From contig OZ252253.1 in the NCBI GenBank assembly GCA_965249775.1, positions 1,116,001-1,180,000 of the forward strand: a stretch of 64,000 nt of DNA, in the 5' to 3' direction. The position numbers were made by a program, and so were the translations under genes. The notes under the pieces are model-generated. The model was not told where the DNA came from, did not search any database, and saw only the letters and a list, made by a program, of their open reading frames with translations. Below, one piece after another: positions 46,841 through 55,522 of the stretch (position 1 is its first letter; every line of letters begins with the position of its first letter). The stretch is from UBA822 sp965249775 (GTDB lineage: Bacteria; Gemmatimonadota; Gemmatimonadetes; Longimicrobiales; Gaopeijiaceae).

Positions 46841-46858
46841 GGCGGGCGACCGCCCGCC
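46841..46858 (+). repeat. GC-rich hairpin after moxR
   Basis: GGCGGGCG-AC-CGCCCGCC is a perfect 8-bp inverted repeat 14 bases after the MoxR stop. It is followed by three spaced copies of a ctgcccg motif up to the next gene. It may slow or end transcription but lacks a T run. Confidence 0.4.
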
Positions 46859-46915
46859 GAGTACAAGGGGGCTGCCCGGCGCACCGGGGCTGCCCGACCT
46901 GAGGGAACTGCCCGC

Positions 46916-48172
46916 ATGATCTGGCTGTTATCGGTCGCGGCCGGCGTGTCGATTCTCGTCTCCGCTCTGTGTTCGGCGTCGGAGACCGCCACATTCGCCA
47001 TCGGAACATCGCGGCTTCGAACCATGGAGGAGGAGGGCTTCCAAGGGGCCACCGCCCTCGCCGACCTGAGAACCCGTGCCAAACGGACCCGCGCGACCCT
47101 CCTGTTCCTGAACACGCTTTTCAGTGCTGCGGTCGTCGGAATGGTGGTTCTCCTGGGGCAGGAGCTTCGCCCCACATCAGGTGGATGGTGGGGACTCCTG
47201 GCCGGCTCGCTCGCCGTTCTCATCTTGGGGCAAGGGATCCCTCGGCTTTTAGCGTCGAGACACTCGATTCGCTTTGCCCTTGCAGGCGCTCCAGCCGTTC
47301 TCGCGATCGACAAGGTCCTCGCGGCGGCCACCAAGCCCGCCCGAAGGCTGGCGGTTGGGGTGGCCCGCAAGAACGGGGCGGACGAGTCGACTCAGGAAGA
47401 GCGCGACGTCCGTGAGCTCACGCAATTAGGCCAGGAAGAGGGGCTGGTCGGGGAAGAGGAGCACCTGCTTGTCGAGCGCGCCTTCCGCCTGGACGAACTG
47501 ACCGTTTGGGACGTCATGACGCCTCGCGTGGACATTTTCGCGTGGAAGGACTCCCTCACGCTCGAAGAGATCATCGGCGAACTCAAAACCGTTCCGTATT
47601 CAAGGGTCCCCGTGTACAAGGATACGACCGACGACATCTCGGGTATCCTGTACGTGCGGGAGGCCTACGAACATTACGTCGACGGCCAGACCACGATGAC
47701 GTTGGCACAGTTGGCCAGAGATCCTCTGTTCGTCCCGGGATCACTGCCGCTCACCCGCCTTCTCCATCAATTTCAGTCCCGCCGCATGCATATGGGGATC
47801 ATCGCCGATGAGTTCGGTGGCACGGATGGCCTCTGCACACTCGAAGACATCCTCGAGGAACTAGTAGGCGAGATCGTCGACGAAACCGACATCGACGAAG
47901 AGGCGCTGATCCGGATTTCCAGGACGCAGGTCCTGGCGCCCGGAGGAATCGACGTCCGTGAGATCAATAACGCGTTCAACGTCGCGCTGCCTCAGCTCGG
48001 GCACCGCTCGCTCAACGGATTCATCCTCGAAGAGTTGGGGCACGTGCCCGAGCCGGGCAAGACGATCGAGCGGGTGGGCGTGAAGATCGAGATCCTGACC
48101 GCTTCAGACACCCAGGTCCTTACGACCCGCCTCACCAAGCTCGCCCTGTCGGACCGGGAAGAGTCGGAATAG
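46916..48172 (+). CDS. CNNM/CorC-family membrane transporter with CBS domains
   Basis: The 418-residue inner-membrane protein has a DUF21/CNNM membrane domain (about 1-140, with SASETATFAIGTSRL near the start), a pair of CBS domains (about 200-325; VWDVMTPRVDIFAW, SRVPVYKDTTDDISGILYVR) and a C-terminal CorC/HlyC domain (about 335-410). Such proteins export Mg2+ or Co2+, or control such export; the haemolysin label is historical. The ATG at 46916 starts at the first membrane helix. A gamma-carbonic-anhydrase-like gene follows after 19 bases. Confidence 0.88.
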   Translation: MIWLLSVAAGVSILVSALCSASETATFAIGTSRLRTMEEEGFQGATALADLRTRAKRTRATLLFLNTLFSAAVVGMVVLLGQELRPTSGGWWGLLAGSLAVLILGQGIPRLLASRHSIRFALAGAPAVLAIDKVLAAATKPARRLAVGVARKNGADESTQEERDVRELTQLGQEEGLVGEEEHLLVERAFRLDELTVWDVMTPRVDIFAWKDSLTLEEIIGELKTVPYSRVPVYKDTTDDISGILYVREAYEHYVDGQTTMTLAQLARDPLFVPGSLPLTRLLHQFQSRRMHMGIIADEFGGTDGLCTLEDILEELVGEIVDETDIDEEALIRISRTQVLAPGGIDVREINNAFNVALPQLGHRSLNGFILEELGHVPEPGKTIERVGVKIEILTASDTQVLTTRLTKLALSDREESE

Positions 48173-48191
48173 CCCGGCCGAGCTTCCGAAC

Positions 48192-48821
48192 ATGGCGATC
48201 CTCCTTCCCTTCCACGGCAAGCGGCCACAAGTGGCCGAATCCGCGTTTATCGCGCCCAATGCGGTGCTCATCGGTGACGTAACGGTCGAGGAAGACGCAA
48301 GCGTCTGGTTCGGAGCAGTGTTGAGAGGAGACGACGCCGAGAACGGCATCGTCGTTGGCGCGGGTACGAGCGTACAAGACAACTGCGTGGTCCACGTCGG
48401 GCGAGCCCCCACCCTCATCGGGAAGAATGTCACGGTGGGCCATGGAGCCAAGTTCGAGAGCTGCACGATCGGCGACCGGTCCGTAATCGGCATGAACGCC
48501 GTCATCCTCCAGAACGCCCGAATCGGCATGGAGTGCGTGGTTGCGGCCAACGCCGTCGTGCTGGAGGGCGCCCAGGTCCCGGACCGTAGCCTGGTCGCGG
48601 GTGTCCCCGGCGAGGTGAAGAAGGAGTTGGACGGCTCGGCGGCGGAGTGGGTCGCCGACGGTGGACGGCATTACATCGAGCTCGCCCGGACCTACCGCGA
48701 GGACGGCGTCGGAGAGGCTAGCGCTCCCGTGTGCGAGCTGTGCGGCGGCCCGATCATGGAGCGCCACTGCAAGGTCGTCTGCCTTTCGTGCGGCTACCAG
48801 CGGGACTGCTCAGATCCCTAG
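48192..48821 (+). CDS. Gamma-carbonic-anhydrase-like protein with C-terminal zinc ribbon
   Basis: Residues about 10-165 form a left-handed beta-helix of the gamma-carbonic anhydrase (YrdA/PaaY-like) family. Two of the three metal His are present (VVHVG and VGHGA), but the third, normally in LHGC, is replaced by Glu in FESC. Activity as a carbonic anhydrase is therefore doubtful. The last 35 residues add a four-cysteine zinc ribbon (CELCGGPI...CKVVCLSCG), which the family usually lacks. Length is 209 residues against the usual 170-180. It lies 19 bases downstream of the CNNM gene. Confidence 0.82.
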   Translation: MAILLPFHGKRPQVAESAFIAPNAVLIGDVTVEEDASVWFGAVLRGDDAENGIVVGAGTSVQDNCVVHVGRAPTLIGKNVTVGHGAKFESCTIGDRSVIGMNAVILQNARIGMECVVAANAVVLEGAQVPDRSLVAGVPGEVKKELDGSAAEWVADGGRHYIELARTYREDGVGEASAPVCELCGGPIMERHCKVVCLSCGYQRDCSDP

Positions 48822-48846
48822 GAGGGCGACCCGCCCCCCTGTCCGA

Positions 48847-49629
48847 TTACACTCTCAGGATGTTCGTCACGTACCACCCGATGATGTCGGGCCCAAAGCC
48901 ATAGGTCACCGCTGCCCCGGCCGCGAGGAAGATCCCGAAAGGCACCAGCTTCTTCGTCTTGTACGAGATGGGCCCGAAGATCACCGACCCCAGCAGAGCC
49001 CCGAGGAAGACCGTCAAGAGCACACCACTCCACCCCAGAAACGCTCCGACCATAGCCATCATCTTGATGTCCCCACCCCCCATCGCGTCCTTCTTGAACA
49101 TCCACTTCCCCATCACTGCGACCGCCTCCAGAAGGACGAACCCGACGATGGCTCCGAGGAGCGCCCCGAGTGGATCGATCCCACCGGGCAGAAAAGCCAT
49201 TCCTAGTCCGAGGACCAGTCCGCCCAGTGAAAACTGATCCGGGATGATGTAGAAGCGTGCATCCGAGAGGGCGATCCCGAAGAGAATCGTGAGGAGTAGC
49301 GCACCTCTCAGAGCCTCCCAGGTGAATCCTGCATAGCTGAACATGCCCGCCCACACGAGCCCGGTCGCCAACTCGACCAGGGGGTACTGGAGGGAGATCG
49401 GCTCCCGGCATGCCCGGCAGCGCCCGGCCAGCAGGAGGTAGCCGAATACGGGGACGTTGTCGTACCACCGGATGGCCTTCCCACATTTCGGACAGTGGGA
49501 GCCGGGAAACACCACGGATTCGTCCTCCGGCCAGCGGAGCGTGCAGACGTTGAGAAACGAACCGAGCATCAAGCCGAACACGCCGGCCGTGGCTGGTAAG
49601 ACCCAGGCGCCGAACAAGGGGTCGAACAA
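48847..49629 (-). CDS. pilD: Prepilin peptidase (A24 family)
   Basis: Prepilin peptidase cleaves and methylates type IV prepilins and type II secretion pseudopilins at the inner membrane. The 260-residue product has the four-cysteine cytosolic loop (CPKCGKAI...CRACREPI), two catalytic aspartates (SDARFYIIPD and GGGDIKMM) and about eight membrane helices. Pilin genes are not in the window. The ATG at 49629 starts just before the first helix. Identification is secure. Confidence 0.93.
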   Translation of the reverse strand: MFDPLFGAWVLPATAGVFGLMLGSFLNVCTLRWPEDESVVFPGSHCPKCGKAIRWYDNVPVFGYLLLAGRCRACREPISLQYPLVELATGLVWAGMFSYAGFTWEALRGALLLTILFGIALSDARFYIIPDQFSLGGLVLGLGMAFLPGGIDPLGALLGAIVGFVLLEAVAVMGKWMFKKDAMGGGDIKMMAMVGAFLGWSGVLLTVFLGALLGSVIFGPISYKTKKLVPFGIFLAAGAAVTYGFGPDIIGWYVTNILRV

Positions 49630-49688
49630 GGCGATACACTCCCACGCGTGAGCAGGCTATACAGCGAGCAGCTTATAAAGCGAGCAGC

Positions 49689-50459
49689 TTATGAAGTGAG
49701 CAGACTATAGAGAAGGATTGAGCCGGCGACCCCGGCATTCAAGGATTCCGCGCTGCCCGGCATCGGGACGGCGATGCGTTTCGTGGATGCCGCCCTGACA
49801 TCAGCGCGCAGGCCCGCGCTCTCGTTGCCTACCGCCAGAGCCCAGGATTCGCCCGGTTGGAACGAGCCAACATCGTCGCCGGCCGGATCGGCGGCCAAAA
49901 TCTCGATGCGCTGCTCTTCCAGCCAGGGCCTGGCCTCGATCCACATCGCCCGGGCGACGTCGGTGTGGAAGCCGGCCCCCGCGGCGGCTCGAACGGCTTT
50001 TGGATTCCATGGGTCCACGGAACCATCCAGGACAATCACGGCGTCCACGCCAAAGGCTCGGGCGGCCCGGATGAGTGTCCCCACGTTGCCGGGGTCCTGC
50101 AGCCCATCCAAGAGCAAGACCGTCGCCGGTTCCCGGTTGCGGAGCTTCGCAAGATCGAGGCCCGGCTCCGTACAGACGCACAGGACGCCCTGCGGATGCT
50201 CGGTGTCCGAAAGCTCGGCCAGGTCAGCATCGTCTACCTCGTCGGTCTCCAGCCCCCGCGCCGCCAGGGTGGAAGCGAGGGTCCGGCCGACCTCGGTATC
50301 GAGCAAACGAGGCGATTGGACCGCAAATCTGATATCTGCTCCTGATGCGATCGCTTCGGTCGTCGAGCGCACACCCTCGACCAGCACGAGACCCTCGCGT
50401 GGCCGTCCCTTGCGCGTCTTGAGCCGCTCGATGAGTTGTCGTCTATTCTTGCTCAGCAT
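49689..50459 (-). CDS. SpoU/TrmH-family rRNA 2'-O-methyltransferase
   Basis: This 256-residue SPOUT enzyme methylates a ribose 2'-OH in rRNA or tRNA with SAM. It has an N-terminal RNA-binding domain (about 1-90, with KTRKGRPREGLVLVEGVR) and the three SpoU motifs: LQDPGNVGTLIRAA, WALAVGNESAGL and AESLNAGVAGSILLY. The layout resembles 23S rRNA (Gm2251)-type enzymes and the TsnR group, but the exact target is open. The frame is open for 295 codons upstream over thiD, which is an artefact; the ATG at 50459 starts at conserved sequence. Confidence 0.9.
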   Translation of the reverse strand: MLSKNRRQLIERLKTRKGRPREGLVLVEGVRSTTEAIASGADIRFAVQSPRLLDTEVGRTLASTLAARGLETDEVDDADLAELSDTEHPQGVLCVCTEPGLDLAKLRNREPATVLLLDGLQDPGNVGTLIRAARAFGVDAVIVLDGSVDPWNPKAVRAAAGAGFHTDVARAMWIEARPWLEEQRIEILAADPAGDDVGSFQPGESWALAVGNESAGLRADVRAASTKRIAVPMPGSAESLNAGVAGSILLYSLLTS

Positions 50460-50486
50460 CTGAATTCCGATCAGTGTTTGGACTCC

Positions 50487-51308
50487 ATGGATAACCCACC
50501 TCCCGTAGCCCTCACAATCGCAGGCAGCGACAGCGGCGGCGGAGCCGGCATCCAAGCCGACCTCAAGACGTTCCATGCCTTCGGCGTTTTCGGCTGTAGC
50601 GCGCTCACCGCGGTGACCGCTCAGAACACAACGGAGGTCACCGCCGTACACGCCCTCCCGGAGGGAATCGTCCGCGAGCAGATCCGGGCCGTCGCCACGG
50701 ACATACCTCCTGATGCGGTCAAGACCGGTATGCTCGCCAACGCGGCCCTGGTGGAGTGTGTGGCTCGCGCAATCGATGAGCATCGGCTCCCCAATTACGT
50801 GCTCGACCCGGTGATGATGTCTACGAGCGGACAACGGCTGCTCGATCGCGAGGCCGAGGACAGCATTCGACGTGAACTCATCCCACGGGCGACCGTGGTG
50901 ACCCCCAACCTCCATGAGGCGGGCGTCCTCACCGGTGTAGCGGTAGAGGCTCCGAGTGATCTCGCGCTTGCCGCACGGGCGATCCTCGACCTCGGTGCTC
51001 ACGCCGCTCTCGTGAAGGGCGGGCACCTCCCTGGGGACGAGGTCGTCGATCTCCTGCTGACCGAGGAGGGGGAGCATGTCTGGTCCCGGCCTCGGCTCCA
51101 CACGTCTGCCGGACACGGGACGGGCTGTACGCTGTCCGCGGCGCTCGCGGCGGGCTTGGCGGCTGGCCGACCACTGGCGGATGCGGCGGATGCGGCCGTG
51201 GACTTCGTTGCTCGGGCGCTGGCCAGGGCACCTGGGTTGGGTTATGGGCGTGGGCCGATCAATCACTTCGTGAAGGCTCGCCCTGACATACCGGACAGCG
51301 CGGACTGA
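50487..51308 (+). CDS. thiD: Hydroxymethylpyrimidine/phosphomethylpyrimidine kinase
   Basis: ThiD phosphorylates HMP and HMP-P in thiamine synthesis. The 273-residue ribokinase-fold product has GSDSGGGAGIQADLKTF, the VLDPVMMSTSG strand, ALVKGGHLPG and SAGHGTGCTLSAALAAG, with the Cys of the anion hole. Length is normal. The ATG at 50487 starts at conserved sequence; an upstream GTG overlaps the divergent methyltransferase. Its last 17 codons have a diverged second copy at 55.9 kb. Confidence 0.95.
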   Translation: MDNPPPVALTIAGSDSGGGAGIQADLKTFHAFGVFGCSALTAVTAQNTTEVTAVHALPEGIVREQIRAVATDIPPDAVKTGMLANAALVECVARAIDEHRLPNYVLDPVMMSTSGQRLLDREAEDSIRRELIPRATVVTPNLHEAGVLTGVAVEAPSDLALAARAILDLGAHAALVKGGHLPGDEVVDLLLTEEGEHVWSRPRLHTSAGHGTGCTLSAALAAGLAAGRPLADAADAAVDFVARALARAPGLGYGRGPINHFVKARPDIPDSAD

Positions 51309-51434
51309 TCCTCGAAGGGGTAGCGGCGCTCGCGTTTTTATCATGTGAGCCGCATGTTGTTCGCATCGTCGATCCCGTCGGTTGGCTTAGCGCGGGAGTC
51401 CCCCTTTGCCCTCTACCAGATTGTCGAGGTACGA

Positions 51435-52874
51435 ATGTACAATCCTTGGAGTTCCGATCGGCCCGCCCCAGGCGCTGATTTGTCTCCTGAGAGGATCATC
51501 ACCGGGGCCGAAGCCGTGGGGAATCGGCTGAAACGAACGCTCCCGCACGAGGACGCCCTCCTTGAGATAGCGACGGCAGTTGTGCAGACCGCTCGGATTG
51601 CGCAGATCCGCGTCCGCAACCTCGCAAGCCCAATTGGGTTCCCGCGCATCCGCTTGTACGTAGTCGTATTGTTCGTTGCGATTCTTGGGTGGTGGATATA
51701 CACCAACTACTTCGCTACGCGGATCGTTCGGGTCGCCGTCACCGGCGGGGAAAGCACAGTCCTGGAGGCTATCCTCGAGAAAAATGGTGCCCGGGACGTG
51801 GATACGCGCGAGGGAGAGGGCTCGCCCCACAATCTGGCCATGGTTCAGAACGGTGACGCGGACATGGCGGTCGTTCAGGCGGGTATTCCAATCCCGGAAG
51901 GCCTTACCGTCCTGGGAACCGTAGCGCGCAAGGAGCATGTCCTCTACTTCAGACGGGGCGACTCCCAGATGCGTGAGGGCCCACAACGGGTCATTACCTT
52001 CCGCAGGGGGCAGGGATCAGAGATTCTCGGCGACAGGTTCTTCGAATTGTGGGGCTATGGACCCATCGAATGGGCTTACGTGTGGGAAGGGATCGCCGAC
52101 GGCTCGTACTTCATCACGGACGCCGACAGCACGATTTTCGTGGTCGTCGACCCGGCGGATTCGTACATGCAGGTTGCCATCGCGCGCGTGGCCGAGGCGG
52201 GCTTCGTCTTGCAAGACCCAAACATTGGCGTTCACGCCACCTCGTTGCCCTACCTCGAGCCCATCGAAATCGAGGTGGGCTACTACCTCAGTCGGCGCCG
52301 GCCCGTCCCTCGGACCACCACGAGCACGTTTGCCGTTGATGCCTATCTCGTCGCCGGCTCGGGGCTAACGGAGCGGCAGCGGAATGCGGCCTTGGTCGCC
52401 TTCGGACTACAGGCTCAAGGAGGCGCTATCTCGGCGGGCGATCTGCTGCATTCGAGTGGCTCTTCCGTGATGGAAGATCTCGCTACCGCCCTAGCCGCGC
52501 TGATGAATCTGGTGGTTCTCCTAGCCGCTCTCTTCGGTCTCGAGATACTGTTTCATCGACGCTACCTGCATGAGCTGAACAACATGATCAGCCGAATCTC
52601 CCTCCTACAGGCGGAACACGACCTCCTGGGCCTGGCCGATCGCAAGGAAGTGGAGAACGATATCGCCTATCTGGATGGATGCGCTGACCTCTTGGGAATC
52701 ATCTCTACAATCACCGGCTACTATGGACAACAGAACGCGGCCTTGGTGTTCAGCGGGCTCACTGGGCAGTTGCACGCCCGAGCGAACGACCTGAAGATCA
52801 ACATCCGGCTCAAGCTTCTTCACGCTGAGTGGAGGACCCCGACGGACTCGGGGACATCGCCACCTCTCTCTTGA
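51435..52874 (+). CDS. Membrane-anchored TAXI-type ligand-binding protein
   Basis: The 479-residue protein has a cytosolic N-terminus (about 1-72), a membrane helix (73-91, LYVVVLFVAILGWWIYT), an extracytoplasmic domain (about 95-385) and a second membrane helix (about 390-412, LMNLVVLLAALFGLEILF). A cytosolic C-terminus with helical, Glu/Leu-rich character follows. The middle domain resembles TAXI solute-binding proteins of TRAP transporters (VRVAVTGGESTVLEAI, then NGDADMAVVQ). TAXI proteins are normally free in the periplasm, so fixing one between two helices suggests a receptor. No TRAP permease gene is near. The ATG at 51435 with a GAGG 8 bases upstream is preferred to an ORF start 90 bases earlier. 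Confidence 0.65.
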   Translation: MYNPWSSDRPAPGADLSPERIITGAEAVGNRLKRTLPHEDALLEIATAVVQTARIAQIRVRNLASPIGFPRIRLYVVVLFVAILGWWIYTNYFATRIVRVAVTGGESTVLEAILEKNGARDVDTREGEGSPHNLAMVQNGDADMAVVQAGIPIPEGLTVLGTVARKEHVLYFRRGDSQMREGPQRVITFRRGQGSEILGDRFFELWGYGPIEWAYVWEGIADGSYFITDADSTIFVVVDPADSYMQVAIARVAEAGFVLQDPNIGVHATSLPYLEPIEIEVGYYLSRRRPVPRTTTSTFAVDAYLVAGSGLTERQRNAALVAFGLQAQGGAISAGDLLHSSGSSVMEDLATALAALMNLVVLLAALFGLEILFHRRYLHELNNMISRISLLQAEHDLLGLADRKEVENDIAYLDGCADLLGIISTITGYYGQQNAALVFSGLTGQLHARANDLKINIRLKLLHAEWRTPTDSGTSPPLS

Positions 52875-52962
52875 AGCGGTACCGTCCGTCGGGCTCAATT
52901 TGATAGTAGCTACAGAGCCCAGGACCCCCGCCAGGACCGAAGCCTCCATCAGGATGGACATG

Positions 52963-53259
52963 CTAATCCCCGCCTTCGATCTCTGGGAAAGCCCTCCGCC
53001 ACTTGATGTGCCCGCAACTCCGACAGCGGTACCGGTTCTCCTTATACGTCCCTAAGAAGCGTCCCTTTCGGAGTCGCGTGCCTGCCCCCTCCAGCCCTCG
53101 GCGAGTGTGACATTGAGGGCATGTGAAGCCGAAGAGCCAATACAGGACCACCGGGATGGTGAGGCCGCCGAAGATCGCCAGGCCGGCGAGCCAGGCGTCA
53201 GGTTGGATCCCGAACAATACTACTCCCGATGGCCTTTCCCTCACTCCCAGTTCGCCCAT
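52963..53259 (-). CDS. Small membrane protein with CxxC pairs
   Basis: The 98-residue protein has an extracytoplasmic or cytosolic N-terminus, one or two hydrophobic segments (about 20-45, WLAGLAIFGGLTIPVVLYWLF) and a four-cysteine zinc-ribbon-like end (CPQCHTRRG...CRSCGHIKW). I do not know a function. It is in the accessory stretch between the TAXI gene and the ankyrin gene, on the - strand, with the next - strand gene ending 60 bases upstream. Confidence 0.6.
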   Translation of the reverse strand: MGELGVRERPSGVVLFGIQPDAWLAGLAIFGGLTIPVVLYWLFGFTCPQCHTRRGLEGAGTRLRKGRFLGTYKENRYRCRSCGHIKWRRAFPEIEGGD

Positions 53260-53319
53260 TTGCCCGACTCAAAGAGGACGACCCAGAGCACGAAGATCGA
53301 CACGGATAGGTCCAGGGTA

Positions 53320-53712
53320 CTACCCCAGGTCCTCTCGCCGCCACGCGGTCCGAGACTGCCAGGAGTCGTCCTCCGCGGCGTAGCGCTGAAAGACATCGGT
53401 GACGGTGGACAGCGGTAGGTTGCTGTCCGTGGAGCGGTAGTGCTGATCGATGGAGCCCATTTGGTACTCGAGAACGAAGCCTTCGGTACGGGCGCCGGCC
53501 GCCTGGACGTACGTCAACTCGTCTCGCGAGAGGATCGCGAATGAATCGCCCCCTGATAGTGCCGCGAGCTCGTCTGCGATTTGCGAAGCCGAGGGATCGG
53601 CGAGCTTGCGGCCCGTATTCGTCTCGAGATTCACCTTGTCGCCTTGGGGCTGTACGGTTCCTTTAGCGTGGTAGAGCCCGAACCCCGGGCCGTGCACCTT
53701 GATCTCCGACAC
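53320..53712 (-). CDS. Hypothetical protein
   Basis: This 130-residue protein is not recognised. It has no signal or membrane segment. Segments such as FILSRDELTYVQA-like strands (actual FAILSRDELTYVQA) and FVLEYQMGSIDQHYRS point to a small alpha/beta fold. It starts at an ATG at 53712 and lies 15 bases from the next - strand gene, so 53728-54066, this gene and the zinc-ribbon gene could be one operon. There is no sign of function. Confidence 0.55.
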   Translation of the reverse strand: MSEIKVHGPGFGLYHAKGTVQPQGDKVNLETNTGRKLADPSASQIADELAALSGGDSFAILSRDELTYVQAAGARTEGFVLEYQMGSIDQHYRSTDSNLPLSTVTDVFQRYAAEDDSWQSRTAWRREDLG

Positions 53713-53727
53713 GCCTCAGCGAGTGCG

Positions 53728-54066
53728 TCAAGTGAACACGAGGAGAAGAACAGCGGCCAACACCAATCCGATGAGGATCACCACAGCCACGAGTTGCGAG
53801 AGGTCGGACCGATCTTCAACCCGTGTCAGATTGCGGTTGCCAAGCTCGAGGGCCCAGCCTGGAAGCCGGCCCTGCCAGGCGTAGACGATACCCAGAACAC
53901 CGGTGGCGCCGAGGAAGAATCTGACCTCGAACACGTCCTCGCCGTTGGACTCGCCAAAAAAAGTCGCAACCAGAAGGGCCAGCAAGACCAATGAAACAAG
54001 GCCGGCCACAACCCGATTGAGCATCAACCAACGTCCACCGCTGGTCTGGATCTTCGGCTCACTCAT
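53728..54066 (-). CDS. Small integral membrane protein
   Basis: From the ATG at 54066 the product is 112 residues with three hydrophobic segments (NRVVAGLVSLVLLALLVATF, FFLGATGVLGIVYAW, LVAVVILIGLVLAAVLLLVF). The frame is open for 20 codons further upstream without a better start. No family is recognised. It probably heads a three-gene - strand group with the two small genes that follow it in transcription order. Confidence 0.55.
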   Translation of the reverse strand: MSEPKIQTSGGRWLMLNRVVAGLVSLVLLALLVATFFGESNGEDVFEVRFFLGATGVLGIVYAWQGRLPGWALELGNRNLTRVEDRSDLSQLVAVVILIGLVLAAVLLLVFT

Positions 54067-54154
54067 CTTCTTCAAGCAGACTCGCTTCGATCGGCACTTG
54101 CCGCCTTTCGAGTTCTGCCCGGGCAACCTGGATCGACTCTGGCCTGATGGAGCT

Positions 54155-55522
54155 TCACCGAGCGCCCCGGCTCCTCAGGAACGCGACCAGCTCATCATGA
54201 TCCTCATCCTCAGCGAAGTCGAGTGCCGTTTTCCCTTCTCCCGATTCGTGGTCGATCTCGGCGCCGCGCTCTAACAGAAGCTCCACCGTCGCGACGTCGC
54301 CGGTTCCCGTCGCGGCGGAGTGCAAGGGTGTGCGCCGGAACTGCCCCAGAATGGTGAGGTCCGCTCCTCCGTCGAGTAACACCCTCACCACCGACGCCGA
54401 GCCGTTCGACGCCGCGATGTGAAGCGGCGTCGCCCCATAGTTCGTCTTCACGTCTACTTCGCCCCCTCGGCTCAACAGGAGCTCGACAACCGTGTCCCGG
54501 TTATCCACGGCCGCCAGATGCAACGGACTCCAGCCACCATTCCCTTGGGCGTTGACGTCGGCGCCTTCGGCGAGCAGCAGCGCGACCACTTCTCGATGGC
54601 CGTTCTGCGACGCGAGGTGGAGTGGTGTCCATGGATGCTCCGTTTCCGCATCGACATCGGCACCGCGGTCGAGCAGTAGCCTCGCTGCTGCGAGCCTGCC
54701 GTTTTCCGCCGCCTGATGAAGTGGGGTCAGCCGCTCCTCTGATCGAGCGTGGAGATCAGCGCCTTCAGCGAGCAAGAACGTGACCATGGATGGGTCCTGG
54801 CCCCACGCGGCGTAATGGAGCGGCGTCCGCTCGTCGTCATCCTCATCGGTCACGCTCGCCCCGTTCGCCAGAAGCAGCTCGGCGACCGCGCGATTTCCCT
54901 GGATGGCGGCGATGTGGAGGGGCATGGACCCGTCCCGGTTCTCCGCGTCGATTTGAGCTCCAGCCTCGATCAGTAACCGTGCGACGTCCGCATGCCTCCC
55001 TCCAACTGTCCCCTGCGCTCGCGCCGTGTAGTGCAGAGGCCGGTAGTCGTCCGTCGCCTCGGCGTCCGCGTCCGCACCGTGGGCGAGCAAGACGGCGGCG
55101 ACCTCCGCGTGACCTTCGTCGGTGGCCTGGTGGAGCGACGTCCAGTCGAACTGATCCCTGGACTCGATCTTCGCTCCGCTCTCGAGCAGCAACTCCACGA
55201 TATCCGGATGTCCGATTTGCGCGGCAAAGTTGAGCGGATGCCACCCCAACTCGGTCTCCTCTTCGGTGTCCGCTCCAGCTTCGAGCAACAGCGCCGCGAC
55301 TGCCTGATTACCGGAGATCGCCGCAGCGTGAAGCGCGGTGTATCCCCCGGGATCTGAAGCATCGACGTCGGTTCCTTGGGCAAGGAGCACTCGAATCGCT
55401 GCCGTGTCGTTCCGGAGGACCGCTTCTTGGAGCGGGAACTGCGCGGCGCTCGGCGTGGGAACGGCTAGGAGGGCAAATACGAATGCCGCAAAGCGGCTGG
55501 CGAGACGCGGCGAGCATTTCAT
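54155..55522 (-). CDS. Secreted ankyrin-repeat protein
   Basis: From the ATG at 55522 the product is 455 residues: a signal peptide (about 1-28, ending PSAAQ), then about a dozen ankyrin repeats (TALHAAAISGNQAVAALLLE, PLHLASQNGHREVVALLLAE and others) up to the end. A GGGAG site lies 5 bases before this ATG. Ankyrin repeats bind proteins; periplasmic ones are less common than cytosolic ones. The same frame runs on upstream into a broken Ser/Thr kinase, giving a 549-residue fused reading frame, but the signal peptide and ribosome-binding site show that translation of the ankyrin protein starts here. Confidence 0.82.
   Translation of the reverse strand: MKCSPRLASRFAAFVFALLAVPTPSAAQFPLQEAVLRNDTAAIRVLLAQGTDVDASDPGGYTALHAAAISGNQAVAALLLEAGADTEEETELGWHPLNFAAQIGHPDIVELLLESGAKIESRDQFDWTSLHQATDEGHAEVAAVLLAHGADADAEATDDYRPLHYTARAQGTVGGRHADVARLLIEAGAQIDAENRDGSMPLHIAAIQGNRAVAELLLANGASVTDEDDDERTPLHYAAWGQDPSMVTFLLAEGADLHARSEERLTPLHQAAENGRLAAARLLLDRGADVDAETEHPWTPLHLASQNGHREVVALLLAEGADVNAQGNGGWSPLHLAAVDNRDTVVELLLSRGGEVDVKTNYGATPLHIAASNGSASVVRVLLDGGADLTILGQFRRTPLHSAATGTGDVATVELLLERGAEIDHESGEGKTALDFAEDEDHDELVAFLRSRGAR

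Noticed and set aside
50460..51344. Upstream extension of the rRNA methyltransferase frame by 295 codons
   Set aside because: The extension is antisense to thiD and has no similarity to SpoU N-termini; the conserved start is at 50459.
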